Below, one piece after another: positions 34,416 to 48,426 of a stretch of 64,000 nt of DNA. Made by a program: the position numbers and the translations under genes. How positions within the stretch are numbered: the first letter of the stretch is position 1; each line of letters opens with the position of its first letter. The notes beneath the pieces are model-generated. The model was given only the letters and a program-made list of their open reading frames with translations, made no database searches and was not told the DNA's origin. Source of the DNA: Oscheius onirici. Lineage: Eukaryota; Nematoda; Chromadorea; Rhabditida; Rhabditidae. The DNA lies in assembly GCA_932521025.1 (NCBI GenBank), contig OW051473.1:8618001-8682000 (forward strand), given 5' to 3'.

Positions 34416-37400
34416 ATGAAGGGTACGGGCCTTATCAGGATTTTGTTAAGGTCCAAAACAAACGTCCGCTTCTCCAGCAACGGCGGATATTTCGTCTCTC
34501 AGCTCCCTCACACAAATGTTAAAAGCCCATTTGCTGATCCATCGAGAATTCCGGTATGTTTTTATATATTTGTAGCTTTTTGGGTAGTTTGTTAACATTT
34601 CGCTATTTTCAAAATTATCACGTACATTTCAGACCTCTTCACAACTAGAGCACAGCGCGGCTATTGAGATTCCTTTGCCTCCTGTTCCACCTAAAAAATC
34701 CCTTCTAGTGCGAGAGCATGATCCTGAACATATCCTGAATGAAGTTAAAGTAACTCGGGCTAATGAAGAACAAGTGATGGACCCCTCTACTTCGAAGGTA
34801 CTTTGATCTTTTAGTTTTATTTTTTTGCAGAAAATTCAAGAAAAGCCTCTTTCTGCTATTGATGAGCTCACTCAACTGGGTGATTCGATTAAGAAGATGG
34901 AAAAGGCAGGTTCGGATGGTTCTGATGGATCTTCCAAGTCTGAATTTGATGAGGTAGGGACTATTTTTTGTATCAGCGAAATATAAATAACGTCTCGGAA
35001 CTCTTGTTTGGTTCCGACCATGCACAATTATGGACAGTTGCTTGAAACTGATAAATATACACTTTCAGGGCTTTGATCGAGAGGGTGAAGCCGAAAAAAG
35101 ACGTATCCGTATGGAAAAGAACACTCGAATCGGAGGACTGTTTCTGCTAGGAAGCGCCATTGCCGGATCTATATCTTTCGCTCTTTATTATGGTTCGTTT
35201 TCTGAAAAATAGACAATGGTAAAGTTATAGGACGTGCTAAACGAGACGAAGCCGGAAATGTCATTCCTGATGTACACACTGGCTCACTTTTAGCCCCTAT
35301 CTACCGAATATACGACAGCATTTGGGCTTGGAGAGACGTATGATCTTTTGATTCTTTTTTAATTATATTTTCTGTTCAGTTTGTCGTCGAGCCAGCAAGA
35401 GAAGTTCTTCTCCCCGATCCTCTCCCCGCTCCGTACCTACAGCCCAAATATACCGTGGTCATTGAGATGAAAAACGTCATGGTTAACCCTCAATGGACCT
35501 ACAAAACTGGATACCGATTTGCGAAACGACCAGCTCTCGACTATTTTTTGGATGTCGTAGGCTATCCAAACTTTGAAGTGAGTCTCTCTGCTATATGTTT
35601 TTCTGTGGAAACCGATAATCAAGAAGAGCTGAATCATTGTTTATCTTTCACGTGCAGGCCTTCATCTTGTAAGAGTTGGAACATTTCATGGCTTCCGGTT
35701 ACCAGCGAAAACAGCCTTGTCGCAACCATGCACATTATCAGTTTGGCAAAAGTAGTCTTACTGTGCGACAGTTCCGAAGTGATTCGCTGTGCGTTTGATA
35801 TTGCATCTGTTAGGGCAATGGGAACCCTGCAACTTGGGCGGGATAAAAGAAATGGGTCTTGAAAATCTAAAGGGAACGTTGAGAACAACAAAGCAAAACA
35901 GCATAAAAAGAAGAAAAGACTGATATAATTAAAAATAGATACAGGAAACACCCTAATCTACAAGCTAGACTATGTCTGTGTAAAATTAATCCACCCATAA
36001 GCATCTAAACTATTAATGATCTCTGGTGTCTGTGATTCTGTTTGTCTGTTTGTTTCTCCGTAACCTCGAACAAGTCAAAACGAGTCAGGTAAAGATTTGT
36101 CGAGATTAGATGAGAACTTTTGAACTTGGAGTTAGTGTTCGCTCAAGTTGTAGTTGATTCAGCTTGAGAAGGCACCGCTTGACGGGGGAAGTGATAATAA
36201 GAGATCGGTTGACTGGAGAAGCGATCGGGTTGGTTGAGTAGGGAAGGGAGCAGAAGAGATCGGTTGACTGAAAAGGAATTAGGCAGGAGCTTTGTTTGAA
36301 TAATGATAAAGACTGATGAACTGAACCTTAAAAAAAGTAGGCTAATAAGTAACGCCGCCTGGTTCATATTTTAACTGCATGTGTGGCTGAGAATGCAGAA
36401 ATTTAATGAGTCCATAGGAATAGTCACGTAATAGAAAACAAAATGTGAAGTTGCTGTCTCTGTATTCTCTGCCTATCTATCTCTTTCTTGCTTCAGCACA
36501 ATAACAGTTTATTTCTGAACCATCAGATCGTATTACAGTCCCATTTGCAACAATAGCTCCTGCCAGAACCAATACGGCAGTCTAAAATAGGGGGGGGGGG
36601 GGGGTTTACAATTAGAAGTAGTAAAGCTCACCAGCCTAAGCGATAACATTTGTTGAATGTGCTGTCTGAAGACTTTGGTCTTCTTTTGAAGAGGCTGCGG
36701 GTTTCACTGAATACAGATAGAATGTGCTTTCTTGTGACTCATTATGAACTTTTAATATTCTATACAGATTGCAGTTTGAGAGGAAACAACACGTGTTTTT
36801 CTGTCTGTGTTTTTTTTTGCTTTCTACAAAACAGTCTCTTCCAGGTTGTCATCTACACGAGCGAATCTGCAATGACGGCAATGCCTGTAGTAGACTCGAT
36901 CGACCCCAAACAGCGAATTATGTTCCGCCTTTTCCGTGACTGCACGAAATATGCTCACGGACATCATATGAAGGTATTTTTCTTGCCAGTGCTTTTCCAT
37001 TTCTCATTTCAGGATTTGTCCAAGTTGAATAGAGATCTGAGCAAGGTTATCTACATTGACTACGATGCCAAAGCCGGAAGCCTCAATCCTGAAAATATGC
37101 TTCGTGTGCCGGAATGGAAAGGAAATGCTGACGATACTTCTCTGGTTGATCTCGCTGAACTGCTCAAAAGTAAGTGTCCCTTTAGTATTTTGTCTACTGT
37201 GAATTCAGCTATTCATTTGTCTGATGTCGATGATGTTCGACCTACTCTACAATACTACTCTCAATTTGATGATCCTGCTAAGGAATTCCGAAGACGTGCC
37301 ATCTACGTTGCCGAACAGGTGAGCATTAATTGCTGTTTTTGTTTGATCAAAGGAAATGGAAAGATATATGTGCATAAGAAAAATTGAAGCAACGTTCTCT

Positions 37401-37825
37401 TGTGGGTGCCTAGAAGAGTTTTCTGCATAGACGCTCATCCTGACCTTCCTCCTGGAAAGTACGATAAAATGTATCTGAGAGGCAATTATCAACTTTTCTC
37501 GTGGGAATCAGGATCAAAGAAGCTCAATTTCTCGATTGCCTCTCCAATAACGTTCCATGCTGCTGATGGCAGAGACGGGCATAGATCAGTAACCTCTAGC
37601 GGACACAAGAATCAGAAAAAGTGGTATAGAAGAGAGAATTTTTATTTAGACGGGCTACTCGTCTGGAATCGCTGGCAGTCCGACTTTAAAAAATTTAAAG
37701 TTTCTTCCCCTTTACAATTTAATTTCCAGGAAGCTCACCGTGAACAAGCCCCTGTCGACAACGACTCTTATGTGAAACGATTCTCAGGAAAATTGTTCGG
37801 TTTCCGTCGTCATCAATCCACTTAG
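34416..37825 (+). CDS. TIMM50: TIM50, mitochondrial inner-membrane import receptor
   Basis: Ten exons: 34416-34553, 34633-34797, 34831-34953, 35069-35192, 35231-35337, 35380-35577, 36845-36973, 37013-37169, 37209-37318 and 37730-37825. They give 448 residues. The N-terminus (MKGTGLIRILLRSK) is a basic presequence. One membrane span (LFLLGSAIAGSISFALYYG) is followed by the FCP1-like domain: YTVVIEMKNVMVNPQW, YRFAKRPALDYF, VVIYTSESAMTA, FRLFRDCTKY and VIYIDYDAKAG. The DxDxT phosphatase motif is degenerate (EMKNV), as in animal TIM50, so a receptor rather than a phosphatase is expected. TIM50 passes presequence proteins from the outer-membrane pore to TIM23. Intron 6 (1,267 nt) is unusually long for this window. 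Confidence 0.92.
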
Positions 37826-39728
37826 GCGCCTTACTCTCTTAAGTTTACCTCCAAACTTTTTTTACCCGTTTCCTTCAGTTCTTTTCGGCTATCAGATCCA
37901 TTGTGCGGGTTTCTCTCTGCAATTGACTGCCAAAAGAACAACAGACTTCTAGGCTAATTTCCATTTCCCACTTGATGAATAGACCGTATAGCTTCTAGAA
38001 TTCCTTTTAGCTTGTCTCCCGTTTGTTGATTCTCAACTCGTTGATTTGTTATCGGTGTTTTTTTTCTTGTAGTAATGTATCTGAACTTTTTTCCTTGTTT
38101 TTTTTAAGATAGATGTACACGTCATCGATACTTTTCGCAGTTTATATTGATTGTGATCGGACGAGATTGTCTCCGATAAAATCGCGCTATACTGTTATGA
38201 GAGTAGCAAACTGTTCCTTAGAAGAGACAGCTGGCTTTCATAATATTCGCTGTATTTAGCTTACTTTTTACGATAGATTTCGCAAATTACAATGAATATT
38301 AGCAACACCAAGATAGGAATAGCGATAGAACTTCAAAGAACGTAATCACCATTCGTTTTGTGTTATGAATTTTCAGAAACGAATGTTTTAAAATAAAAAT
38401 AACTTTGTAGGAGTTTTTAACTAAAGTTAAAAGTTTAGCCTTATTGTAAGACATCTCTGCAAGATATATTTCTTCACATGCAGAACGAGCTAGATGCTAG
38501 ATATACATTTAATCAAATTCTATTCGGATCACAGGAACAACTTAAATTCCAACAATGCCAAATTGTTGCTAGATGTTAGGGTAAGTCCAGCTTTTTAATA
38601 GTGAACTGTTGCGACACGTGAGTGTAAGTTTACAGCAGTCTTGACCACTTCCTTCGTAGTAAACTTAGATTATTTGAGGAACGAAAACTGTAAAGTAATT
38701 TGGGCTCTCTTTTTAGATAAGCACCATGTTTACCATGGTTACGAGCGGCTTATGTGTGTGAATGACCTCTCGTTACAGGTATCGGTTTGCAGAGAGAACT
38801 GTTTGAGCAGCGGCACCAACGGCAGCAGTGCCCACCTCTGTATAATCGATCGACTTCATCCCCCTACATGCGAACAAATAGAACATCATGACATCGGTAG
38901 GTCTTCTTCCGTTAAGGCCTGCTTCCAACTGTTTGCACTTACGGCCTCTTTTCCCCTTTTGTTGTTTGTTTCACCATGCACGCCTCTTTCTAAGCCTGCC
39001 TTCCAAAATGTTTTGTCATTAAAAGTTTCAATGTCCGACCGAGACAGACTTGCACTAAAAGTGTGTCAGTCGTGTCGTTATCCCTTTTCACTGTTTCAAT
39101 CGGCTTCTCCTTTCGTTCCGTTGAACGATGGGCACACATCATTAACTTTCCCGCCGTGTGAACGGACTGTTGCGCGTATAGAAATTCCTGCCATTGTTAC
39201 TGCATGGCTAGCCAGCAGAGAGTGTCAGTCACAAAAAAAACCAATTTCCTATTATGCATAAGTTTTTCGGGCCTGTTTCAACATGAATCTCATTGTTTGC
39301 CATAAAACAGGCAGCAGTGCCCTCACCTCCCATTCTCCAACCCCCCCCCCCCCCCACGCTTTTGGCCAGAATCCAAAACTCACGTGGCATATCACCTGTT
39401 ATGGATACCTGAGCTCTCATTCCCACTTGGTGGCCATATATCTCCTTCCCATTTTCTGCTTTTTTTTTCGGGAAAAGCACAAAGAGAGCAATGAATAATT
39501 GATGCAATTCGCCTCCAGTCCGAGAGAAGAGATATTAGGCTCTGGGCTTCGGCGCTCTCACTTCCAAGTGACGTTTTGCTGACCAATATAGTGCGTGTAG
39601 GCGCTTTGGATGGACAGGTCTCTCCTTCTCCAAATTGACACCAGACTCATTCTGTAAACAAAGCACCTCTCTCGGGCCTGGTTTCCCTATTTATCTAATA
39701 AAACCACTTTCAGGTAATCTTCGAGCCA
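37826..39728. other. Intergenic, no supported gene
   Basis: TIM50 3' flank, then a T/C-rich stretch up to the cyclotransferase. A 206-codon open frame at 38641-39261 has no ATG near its start and no domain. A C-run of about 13 lies near 39341-39354. Confidence 0.4.
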
Positions 39729-41418
39729 ATGAGGTTGGCTCTAGTTGTAGGATGCTTGGCTCTGACGACCATGGCCTGGGGTCAGTGGAGGACAAACCAG
39801 GTTTCCTTTTTATTATATTTGTCCAATGTTTCTATTTTTAGCGATCGCACCAACTTTCACTCCTGCCGAGAAACTCCACCCTGCGATTATGTCGCGATTT
39901 CACGGATAGGAATAGATTTAGGGGAATTCTCCGGCCTATCATGGTGCCAAGAATCGTCGACACGACTCAACATCAGCAAGTCGGAAATGTGGGTGTTCCA
40001 ATGACGGTCATTCGATTCTTTGATTTTCAGTATATCCAGCAATTTTACTCAAATCTCGGTTGGACGACCGAATGGGACGAATTCCAAGAAAATACTCCAT
40101 ACGGAAGGAAAAACTTCCGCAACTTGATAGCTACCTACGACGAAAAAGCTCCTAGGAGACTGGTTCTGGCCTGCCATTACGACTCGAAGATTATACCTGG
40201 GTAAATTTACTAGTTTGCTGAAAATGAGGGCTTTTTAGACAGACAATGATTGCCGCGACTGACTCGGCCGTTCCTTGTGCCATGATGATGGACATTGCTC
40301 AGACTTTGACCCCTTACATGTACAAACGAGTCGCTCAGAACGTTGGTCTTCAGATGATCTTCTTTGATGGAGAGGAAGCGTTCATAAATTGGTCGGACAG
40401 CGATTCGCTTTACGGATCTCGTCATCTGGCTGCCAAGTGGGAAGCCAAATGGTATCCGACTACTAGTGGGAATCAGTTTGAGCTCAGCAGAGAGATTGAC
40501 AGAATCGTAAGCTTTAAAGTATATTTTCAATCAACCGGACTTCTCTAAAAAATGAAACAATCTTCAAATAGTGTTTTGCAAAATTCGTACAACTTGAACA
40601 TGACAAAGTGATTTTCTGGTCTTTTGCAAAAAAATGAAAGCGAAAACCATCTTTGAACAGCAATTTGTGCATCTTGCAATGCTCGTACATCCCGGACCCG
40701 GCAAAAACGGGCTCTGAAAGATTAGCAGCTTGTCGTTTGGCCTTTTTATTACTTGAGAGAAACACTAATGCCGTGAGAATGGCAATGGAGGCAGCTTTTG
40801 AAAAAAGAGAAGATAATTTCTAACTAAATGGTAGTGTGACCTGGTAATCATGACATTTCGATAACAAGAAACATTGAATTGAAAAATTTTCACTCGAATT
40901 TCAGATGAATAGAAGATCATGATAGTATGCGGTAATCACAGGTGGTTTTATTGAGATCTACTCATTTACTTAGCTTTCCCTTTACAGGACGTCATGATGC
41001 TTCTCGACCTTCTCGGAGCCGCCAATGCTCAGATTTCCAACACCATTGGTCTAGGAGCAAATCAGCTTTTCAGTCAACTCTCTGTTATTGGTAAGTCCCA
41101 TTCCATTCCATTCCTGTCCCATTTGACTTGTATTTTTTACATAAATCCGCTCCAGAAAATGATCTGAAAAGAATGGGATGCCTTGGCTCGGTACGTAACG
41201 TCTTCAATCCCAATCTAACGCCAAATGCTGTCGAAGATGATCATGTGCCGTTCATGAAGCGAAATGTGCCTATCCTACATCTGATTACGGTCCCCTTCCC
41301 ACGAGTATGGCATACGGCTGCGGACAACGAGGGAGCTCTCGACTACAACACCATCGATCATCTGACGGCTGTCGTGCGGGTCTTCGTTGCCAAGTATTTG
41401 GGCATCGCTCCGGCTTAA
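39729..41418 (+). CDS. QPCT: Secreted glutaminyl-peptide cyclotransferase
   Basis: Exons 39729-39800, 39842-39988, 40031-40200, 40239-40506, 40988-41090 and 41156-41418 encode 340 residues. The signal peptide is [18 protein letters not shown]. The zinc-enzyme fold is complete: [10 protein letters not shown], the zinc aspartate in [13 protein letters not shown], the zinc/acid pair in [21 protein letters not shown] and the zinc histidine in [12 protein letters not shown]. Family members convert N-terminal Gln or Glu of secreted peptides to pyroglutamate, which stabilises neuropeptides and hormones. Intron 2 (39989-40030) is 42 nt with no stop, so its retention would add 14 residues; the spliced form aligns better with the family. 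A peptide GPCR lies next door on the opposite strand. Confidence 0.93.
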
Positions 41419-41705
41419 ACCAGTTCTGCATAGTAGTTTTGTTTCCTCTATCTGTCATTCGGGTTTTTCTTCATTTCCAACAATTCTGGTTTCAATGAAC
41501 GTTTTATAGTTTGTTAAAAAGAACCGAGGCTCTCAATGCCGTTTCGATCTAACCCTTGGCAAAGATCCGATAAAGTGAACATCGACTTGTGGTAGTGGCT
41601 AGTGGCTGCCAAGCTGAAACTTTAAAGCTTCATATTATTTATTCGCGAAAAAGGTTGAATCTCGTAAGAGGACACGTGTAGATGAGATCGGCAGGTCGGC
41701 AAGGC

Positions 41706-43708
41706 TTAGATAGCTGTGGCGGCCATGTGGGCAGTAACCTGAAGATACAGTTCTTCTAAAATATTGATGTTTCTCACCTCAGTATCAAGAAGAGCAGCAT
41801 CCTTCGACAGATTCCGACGGCTGTTGGAACTGTTTTGACGAGTACTTCCAGTACTTTGCTGACGGTAACTGTACCGAGACATCTGTTCAGTGAGCATAAC
41901 CTAAGAAAACTTTTTCCGACTCTGTTTTCCAAACCTTTGATTTGAGGTGTTCAGAGTAATCGGAGCATAGAATTCGTTTCCAGGCAATGACTGCTGTTTT
42001 TCGGAAGTTGGCACTGAAAACATCCTGTGTTATAGATTAAAGCGGCCTAATATTTTTTCTGAGTTCAAAAACTACCCCCTCACCTTGAGAATGCGTAAAC
42101 CAGCACGTCAATAGCCGAATTCAGGTAATAGAGATAATGAGCTGTGTTATAAACAACCTAAATGGCTCCATCACTGAGAGTCGGGGAGAGTAACCCACCA
42201 CGAAAAGCGGAGAGCGGTCCATCATGTCTGCGTCTTTTTCGTACATAACTTGGAAAATTACCTAAAATTAACAAAGATTACATATCCCCGTTTCATTCAA
42301 ACCTCAACCATCATGATTACATAAAAAGGTGTGTTAAGAACCACAAAGACCAATGGCATGACCCAAAGGATTCGCGTCCATGCTCCGGATTGCATGTTAT
42401 TTCCTGGAAGGTCGTCTAGATAGGTTCCTTGCGTGAGACTTACCTCCTTGACGACGGGAAGTGGTACTGATCTTGGAGTTGAACTCCATACTACCAAAGC
42501 TGGCAGAACGCCGGAGTTTGAAAGCTACCAGAACGTTCAGAACGACAATTACACTGCATGGAATGACGTAGCAGAGAAGAGTGTCCAAGGCTTGAGCAAG
42601 AATCTTAAAGAGTCTGGATTTTGAGACTTAAGGGACTGATAAGGGACTTAATTACTAAGATTCGCATCTATAGTTCTGTTTTAAAGCATAGATCTTCGAA
42701 AAACCAATTGTAAAACATTAAAAGTTTAACAATCAAATTAATGATCTACGCACTAATTTTTATGCTAGCCCTCTCTACTCAACACACTTCTTCTTATCAC
42801 AACAATGCTGAAAAGATTTAGTTAACTTTTAAAACGGACGTTCGGGTTTTGGCTTGTTTCATTTGTTTGGTTTGTTTCACTCATACTCAGCCTGCTTTCA
42901 AAAAGATGTTCATAGTTTCCCTTATTATTTGCTGCTCTTGTTTTCATATGGCTGCTTTTTGTATCCAAAGAAAATTAGCAAAGAGATTTTTATTCCTCGT
43001 TTGTTTTCACCTTCCCTTACCTGATAGTTAGCTTCCTTCAGTCGACAAGCCCTCATGTCTCCTTCGTCTCCCTCATTTGGAACGAGGCTGATGAATTGGA
43101 ACAGCTGTAGCACAAACGGGATGGGAAGCCAGTAGAGCACCGTTCTTGCTCGATCCACATGACCATACTACAAAGTTCCTTGTTGACAACTGGTTATTAA
43201 ATCTGTACAAACCCGCACATGACGCAGTGGATGGGCGATGGCCATGTATCGTTCGATTGTGAGAAACGCCGTGGCCCAACTGCTGACGTAGGACGCTGTC
43301 ATCAAAACATATTCCAGGCTAACACAATAGATGTAGCTGATCCAGTCTACCTGAAAAGTTTCCTTTTACTTTGCTCCCAAGGTTCCCACCTTCAGACAAA
43401 CGAGCATCAAACCGACCAGGAAAACACTGTCCGCCGTGGTTAGAACAATCAAATACACATTGGCATTGACCTGAAAGTTCAGTCTTAATTCGTTTGGGGC
43501 TTCATGCCCTACATGACGGAGCCTAGAATGGAAAATGGTCACTAGGGAGATGATGTTGCCAGACAGACCGAAGAACACAATTAGAGGCAGAATGTACTTG
43601 TACTCATCGACGCTTTCCTCGTACGGAGGCAGCTGAAAATAGTTTGAATTGATCGATTTCACAGGGACCAACCTCTGTAGTTTCAAAAAGCTTGGTCGAG
43701 TTGTTCAT
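41706..43708 (-). CDS. Rhodopsin-type peptide GPCR, FMRFamide-receptor-like
   Basis: Twelve exons: 43708-43673, 43632-43513, 43470-43390, 43350-43213, 43167-43021, 42603-42444, 42403-42303, 42261-42199, 42157-42084, 42013-41935, 41900-41778 and 41738-41706. They give 384 residues. A short N-terminus has one N-glycosylation site (NNST). Helix 1 has FGLSGNIISLVTI, helix 2 VYLIVLTTADSVF, and the ERY motif lies in AFLTIERYMAIAHPLR. Helix 7 has NSAIDVLVYAFS, the variant of NPxxY typical of FMRFamide-type receptors. The tail is Ser/Asn-rich. It should signal through G proteins at the plasma membrane; its ligand is unknown. An additional upstream 5' exon is possible because an acceptor-like TTTTTACAG precedes the ATG. 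Confidence 0.85.
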
Positions 43709-45639
43709 GAGGAGCGCCACGAGAATCTGTAAAAAGGCAGACTGTTATTGGGGCTGATGTTATCGACTGGAAGGATTGTCTTTTTGAGAATGCAGAATCG
43801 ATGACAATACAGGCGCCAACAGGAAAAAATAACTTGATTGAGACTGGGAAATGATTCACAGCATCAGAGAGGAGAGATTCATGCATATTTCAACGTGTTT
43901 TCGAGAATAGAGCCGGGGGTGGGAGGTCAGTATCAAATATTGCTCCGAGAGAGTAAAAAGAAACAGGAGGAGCTCCGGATAATGAGATAGTTTTTTAGGA
44001 GACAGTTGTTTTCCCGTCTTGATGACGCTACTTTAGGTAACGCGGGGCCTAGAGCCAAAACAAAGCCTTAAAGAGACGAGCTTGAAAAGCCATTAGGAGA
44101 TTTCTCGAAACATAATGAAAAGGCGGATTTCTATTTGGTCGACGGAAATGCAGTGTTGACGGGGGAATGACACTAATATCCCCCTTTAATGGGCTCTACT
44201 AGTCAACTTTAACGGTTTTCCGATCTATTGGTGAAATGGGGACAGAGCAAATGTGGATGAATGGATGGGCAGGTGTGATACTATAGGATCAACAGAGGAT
44301 TTGAACTGGTACCACTGTTGATATCAAGTGGACGCATTCTGGAGAGAAACAGTGAGACAGAGAGATTAGGTAAAAGAGAAACAAGAGGGTCACAAATGTA
44401 ATTTGAGCTCGAGTCAGCTCTTGTTGCAGAGTGCAGAAAGTTGTTATTAAGCACCCAATCATACTTTAAATAATACATTAGAAAGATTAGAATAAATATC
44501 TCTTTCCGGTTTTATGGTTCTCTAAGCGAGTGCAGATAAACAGGCGACCGGATTAAAAACGATCAGCTCTCCCGCTTTTTTTTCTGATATGAAGGACTTC
44601 CGAACATCTAAAGTGCTTTTACTTCCAGCCACATTAAAGGCTCAAAGGTGTAAGAATTTAGCAAACATCTCCGTGGATTTCCGGACCAGGTTAGACATGT
44701 GCAACTGCTTAAGAAGATGATACGGATCTATGTGACTTTTGCATCTCTTTCTGATACAGGCTGACGCAGAAAGAAGAACCATATGTATCATTATGAGATA
44801 GAAAAGTTCTTTGACTACAAGTGATCAATGATGTGAACTTCTCCGAAACTCAAGCAGAGCATAAAATTTTGATTTCTATGGAACGAACGTCCAGACTGGC
44901 TGGACCAAAATCGTAAAAGTTAGAGCGGGGAGAGCAATTTGTTAGCCGGCAAATTGTTCCGGGATGGGTTTTCAAAAAAGGCAAAAAGTTTACAAATCAG
45001 CAATAACTCTTAGATATTACTTCCGCACGTGCAGACCTTAAAGTTTAATAAAGTTTGGGATTGAAGGCATCCCCATCTCGAGGCCAGACTACAAGAGACG
45101 CACTCCGGCAGGAACTGGAGCACGACGCTTTTTTGCCTTTGGTTTCATTGGCTTGGACTATCAAATGACGTCTGAGAAGACGATCAAATAAGAAGCAAGA
45201 CGAAAGTTTGATGCCAATCTCAGAGAACCAACGTTTACGGATGACGGATCTTTTGCTGTTTGCCTTTCGCAGGGTTTTGCTTAATTAACAATAACAAAAG
45301 ATTGTAACTAGTAAATAGTCATTTGGATGGATGGAACACAGAATTAGAGCCCATGATGATCGGCATGATATTTATAAAGTACCGACGACTGTACTTGAAA
45401 CCACCAGACAGATTTCTGATCATGTCTGAGAGGACGAGTGGGGAAGACTGAAAAACAGAGGGACGGAGTGAGAGTCTGAGGATCAGAGCGAAAGTTTGAC
45501 AAAGACACAGATGTAGAGAAACTCAGAGGCAGAGAGATAAAGACCGAGAGAAGCAGAAATATAGAGACAGCCAAGATGTTCGATTCGTCTTCAAAATGAA
45601 ACTGTTACAATATTGGCACATACACGACCTCAAACGTAC

Positions 45640-45735
45640 AGCCAGTGGGATTGAACCTGAGGCCTGCTTTCAGATTTGAAGATCCTTATCATCTAACAAC
45701 TGCAGGACCGCATCAGAACACAAAAGTAAAGTATC
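45640..45735 (-). mobile_element. tRNA-like SINE head
   Basis: On the minus strand, GCGGTCCTGCAGTTGTTAGATG (A-box region) is followed by the B-box AGGTTCAATCCC (45658-45647). The arms do not pair as a functional tRNA, so a tRNA-derived repeat is favoured. Confidence 0.4.
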
Positions 45736-45889
45736 TCCCGACTTCAAGCAATTATGCTAGCGGGTGCTACCTGAGGGGCCAGGTTGCGAGGGCGTGAACG
45801 TTCCAAAGTTGCCCAACCTTTGCTAGAAACGCCTTTACTTCGTAGCAAGCTACTACCAATTTACCGACCTTCGGGAAGGATAGAAGCCT

Positions 45890-45975
45890 TGGTTGGGCTG
45901 AAGCGGGTTTCGAACTTGGGACCTTTAGAATAACGCGGCGTCACCTGACATGGCGCCATCTCGCTTCTTAACAAA
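45890..45975 (-). mobile_element. tRNA-like SINE head
   Basis: On the minus strand, AGCGAGATGGCGCCATGTCAG is followed by CCCAAGTTCGAAACCCGC (B-box within 45920-45905). It lies next to the previous copy but differs from it, suggesting a different family. Confidence 0.4.
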
Positions 45976-48426
45976 TCGAACACAAAAGTACGACCAAACA
46001 ATCAGGTACTTTCCTTTGCAGAAAAAGGCAAAAGAGGAATGTATGATTGGCTAAGATTCCCAGACCGCAACGTTCGGAACATGTGTTCTCATTCAGGGGA
46101 GAGTCCAACAGACTTGTGCAACCGACAGACTGTGTTCGGATGCAAATCCCTTTTTGCTAAGATCATCTCTTCTTCAATTTTTCCCATAGATCATAGACTA
46201 CAGTAGTACGGATCTATCTCCCCAGAGGGTGCTCACTAAAGAAGCGGCTAACTTCTCATTAGGGCAAATGTGCCTTTCAAACAGGAGAATGTCACTTAAT
46301 TAACAGAAAATTGCCGGGGGATGAACTAACTGGGACTTTTAAGAGAGACTGGCTGGAGGCTATCAACAAAAATAGCTTGTGGTCTGGTCTGGGGCTTAGT
46401 CGAAATTAGGAAGGAGGGGAAAGCCGCCCCAAAGAGCCGAACACTCGATCTTAGATCCGAATAGAGTATGATGCTCAATTACTACTCGGTAAACAGTGGC
46501 TAGAGAGGCAGATAATCTGAAATGGCTCTTTGGATTTCTGCAAACCATTTCCCGTAACTTTTTCCCATCTCACTAAGTGACTCAGAATGCACATCAACAA
46601 ATACCACTTGCAGGGTCTAAATTTAAAAACGGCAGGTAAAGCAGGAACAAAACTAAACTACACACAAATCAAACAAATAGCGAGGGCGCTTAAAATTTAT
46701 CGCTATAACTTTAAGACTGGTTTAGTTTTTCTCGAGTGGTTGGTGATCCAGTCCCCGGCTCATTTCGAGACCATAAATTCAAGCTGCTTCTCACAATCTA
46801 GTTAAACGAAAAGAGGGAAAGACAAAAAATGGTAGCTAAATTGTTAACGGAACGGAAGTGTCATTAGGAAACTATACCGGAAGTTGTTTATACACTTACG
46901 AGTGTGAAAGTGGCCAAATCTTGACTGTGACGCGTGGCCCGGCAATCGCCATTAATTGTGGCCGAGCTCAGGGAGGGCAAAAAAGGGGAGCATTGTGAAA
47001 AATGAAACGCCTACCGAATAGGCTCAATTTGTACAGGACAAAATTTGCCTATAGACAACGAATGGGCCCTATTCGGTGGGTGGAATGGAAGCCCCCTTGG
47101 AGATGGACAGCAGACTGAAAATGATGGGTGGAGCCCCCGAAGCCTGGGGAAGCCCCCCGATCATTATATCCACAAGCTAAAATTTAGAGAATGTGTTCAT
47201 TAAGCGTTCAAAAACTGCGCATCTTCCGATCTTGCTCTCGAAATTTGTGTGAAAACGTTCACGGCACAACGGCTTCTTTTAATATGATGATGTGAGTTAG
47301 ACCATGAAATGTTCTTCAAAACTTCCACAAATATACTGAAGAGTGGAAATGAAGTCGGGCGTATGATTTCACAGAAAGGAGGAGCCAGCTCTACCATGAC
47401 AAATTCCCCGGGCCACGAGGAGTGCAGGTGTCGCGAAAATGTTTTCTTTTAGATTTGGTCAGCCGGAGCAATAGTGTAAAGTATCACCGTCAGGTAGAGA
47501 CAACATTGGTTGCCCTGCTATAACATTCATAGAGGGTCCTGCAAAATCAGGAGTAATAGCCACAAGAGCAGATTGGTATTAGAGCAAGCTCAAAACTCCG
47601 ATCAGTGAGACCGAACCATGACAGCGGTATTTAAACAAGCGGAAATTCTGTTTTCGGAAGTGTCAATCATCGATATTCAAAAGATCACTGATCAGCTTCG
47701 CCAGATAGGACAAGACATTCCTAGATTCTGAAGGGACGCTCTTCCTTAAGCTATTGAAATGCTTACTTAAAAATTCATAGGACCAGCTAAAAAACAAACT
47801 TCATCATGGTCGTCAAAGGTAGCATTTGAAAATGTTGGAAACTCACAAATACAGAGAAATAATTATCTATACAAAGAATAAATGGGTAACATTCCGTTTA
47901 GCTAACCTTCAAAACCATCAATTTTGGCTAAGTATGAAAGGGACGATTCGACCAAAGGATGTTCTGCGGAGGTTCAAGAAACAGGATCAGTCATTAGCGC
48001 CATATCCGCCCATCATAATCTGTCACTTTGTTGTCGAGTGAGTTTTAAGTATCAGATTCGAGGGCTCTTTAATGCTCCAGGATCTATTTAGCTAGAATAC
48101 GATTAGGAAGAGATGATGTTGGATTCGTTAGCAGTGTTTAGAGCCTCAAAACCAGTTGGGGCTTTGTTCAACTACAGACCGCGATACATGGAAGAGAAGA
48201 TGTAATTAGCGCGGATCCACAAAGAGCAGTTAGGCCAGTCCTTTCTATAATTATTCCTAGCCGTTTCAGCAGTCTTTCCGTCTAATGAAGAACTGAACTG
48301 GGTCTAAGAGGAAGTTCAGGCATGGACAAACAAAGCCTGAAAACTGCAAAATCTCATACTATTGGGGCATCAAATGTGCAAAATGAAAGGTCCGTTCAAA
48401 CATTTGAAATATAAACATTTATATTT

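Larger units (their letters stand above)
43709..48426. other. Long gene-poor region with SINE-like copies
   Basis: 4.7 kb, purine-rich on the plus strand (upstream of the minus-strand GPCR). Recognisable contents are degenerate tRNA-like heads near 44291, 45647 and 45905. Open frames of 60-75 codons are scattered and unsupported. Confidence 0.4.

Noticed and set aside
38641-39261. 206-codon open frame on the plus strand
   Set aside because: No ATG near the start, no domain, no splice partners, and the region is pyrimidine-biased, which depletes stops. Not listed as a gene.
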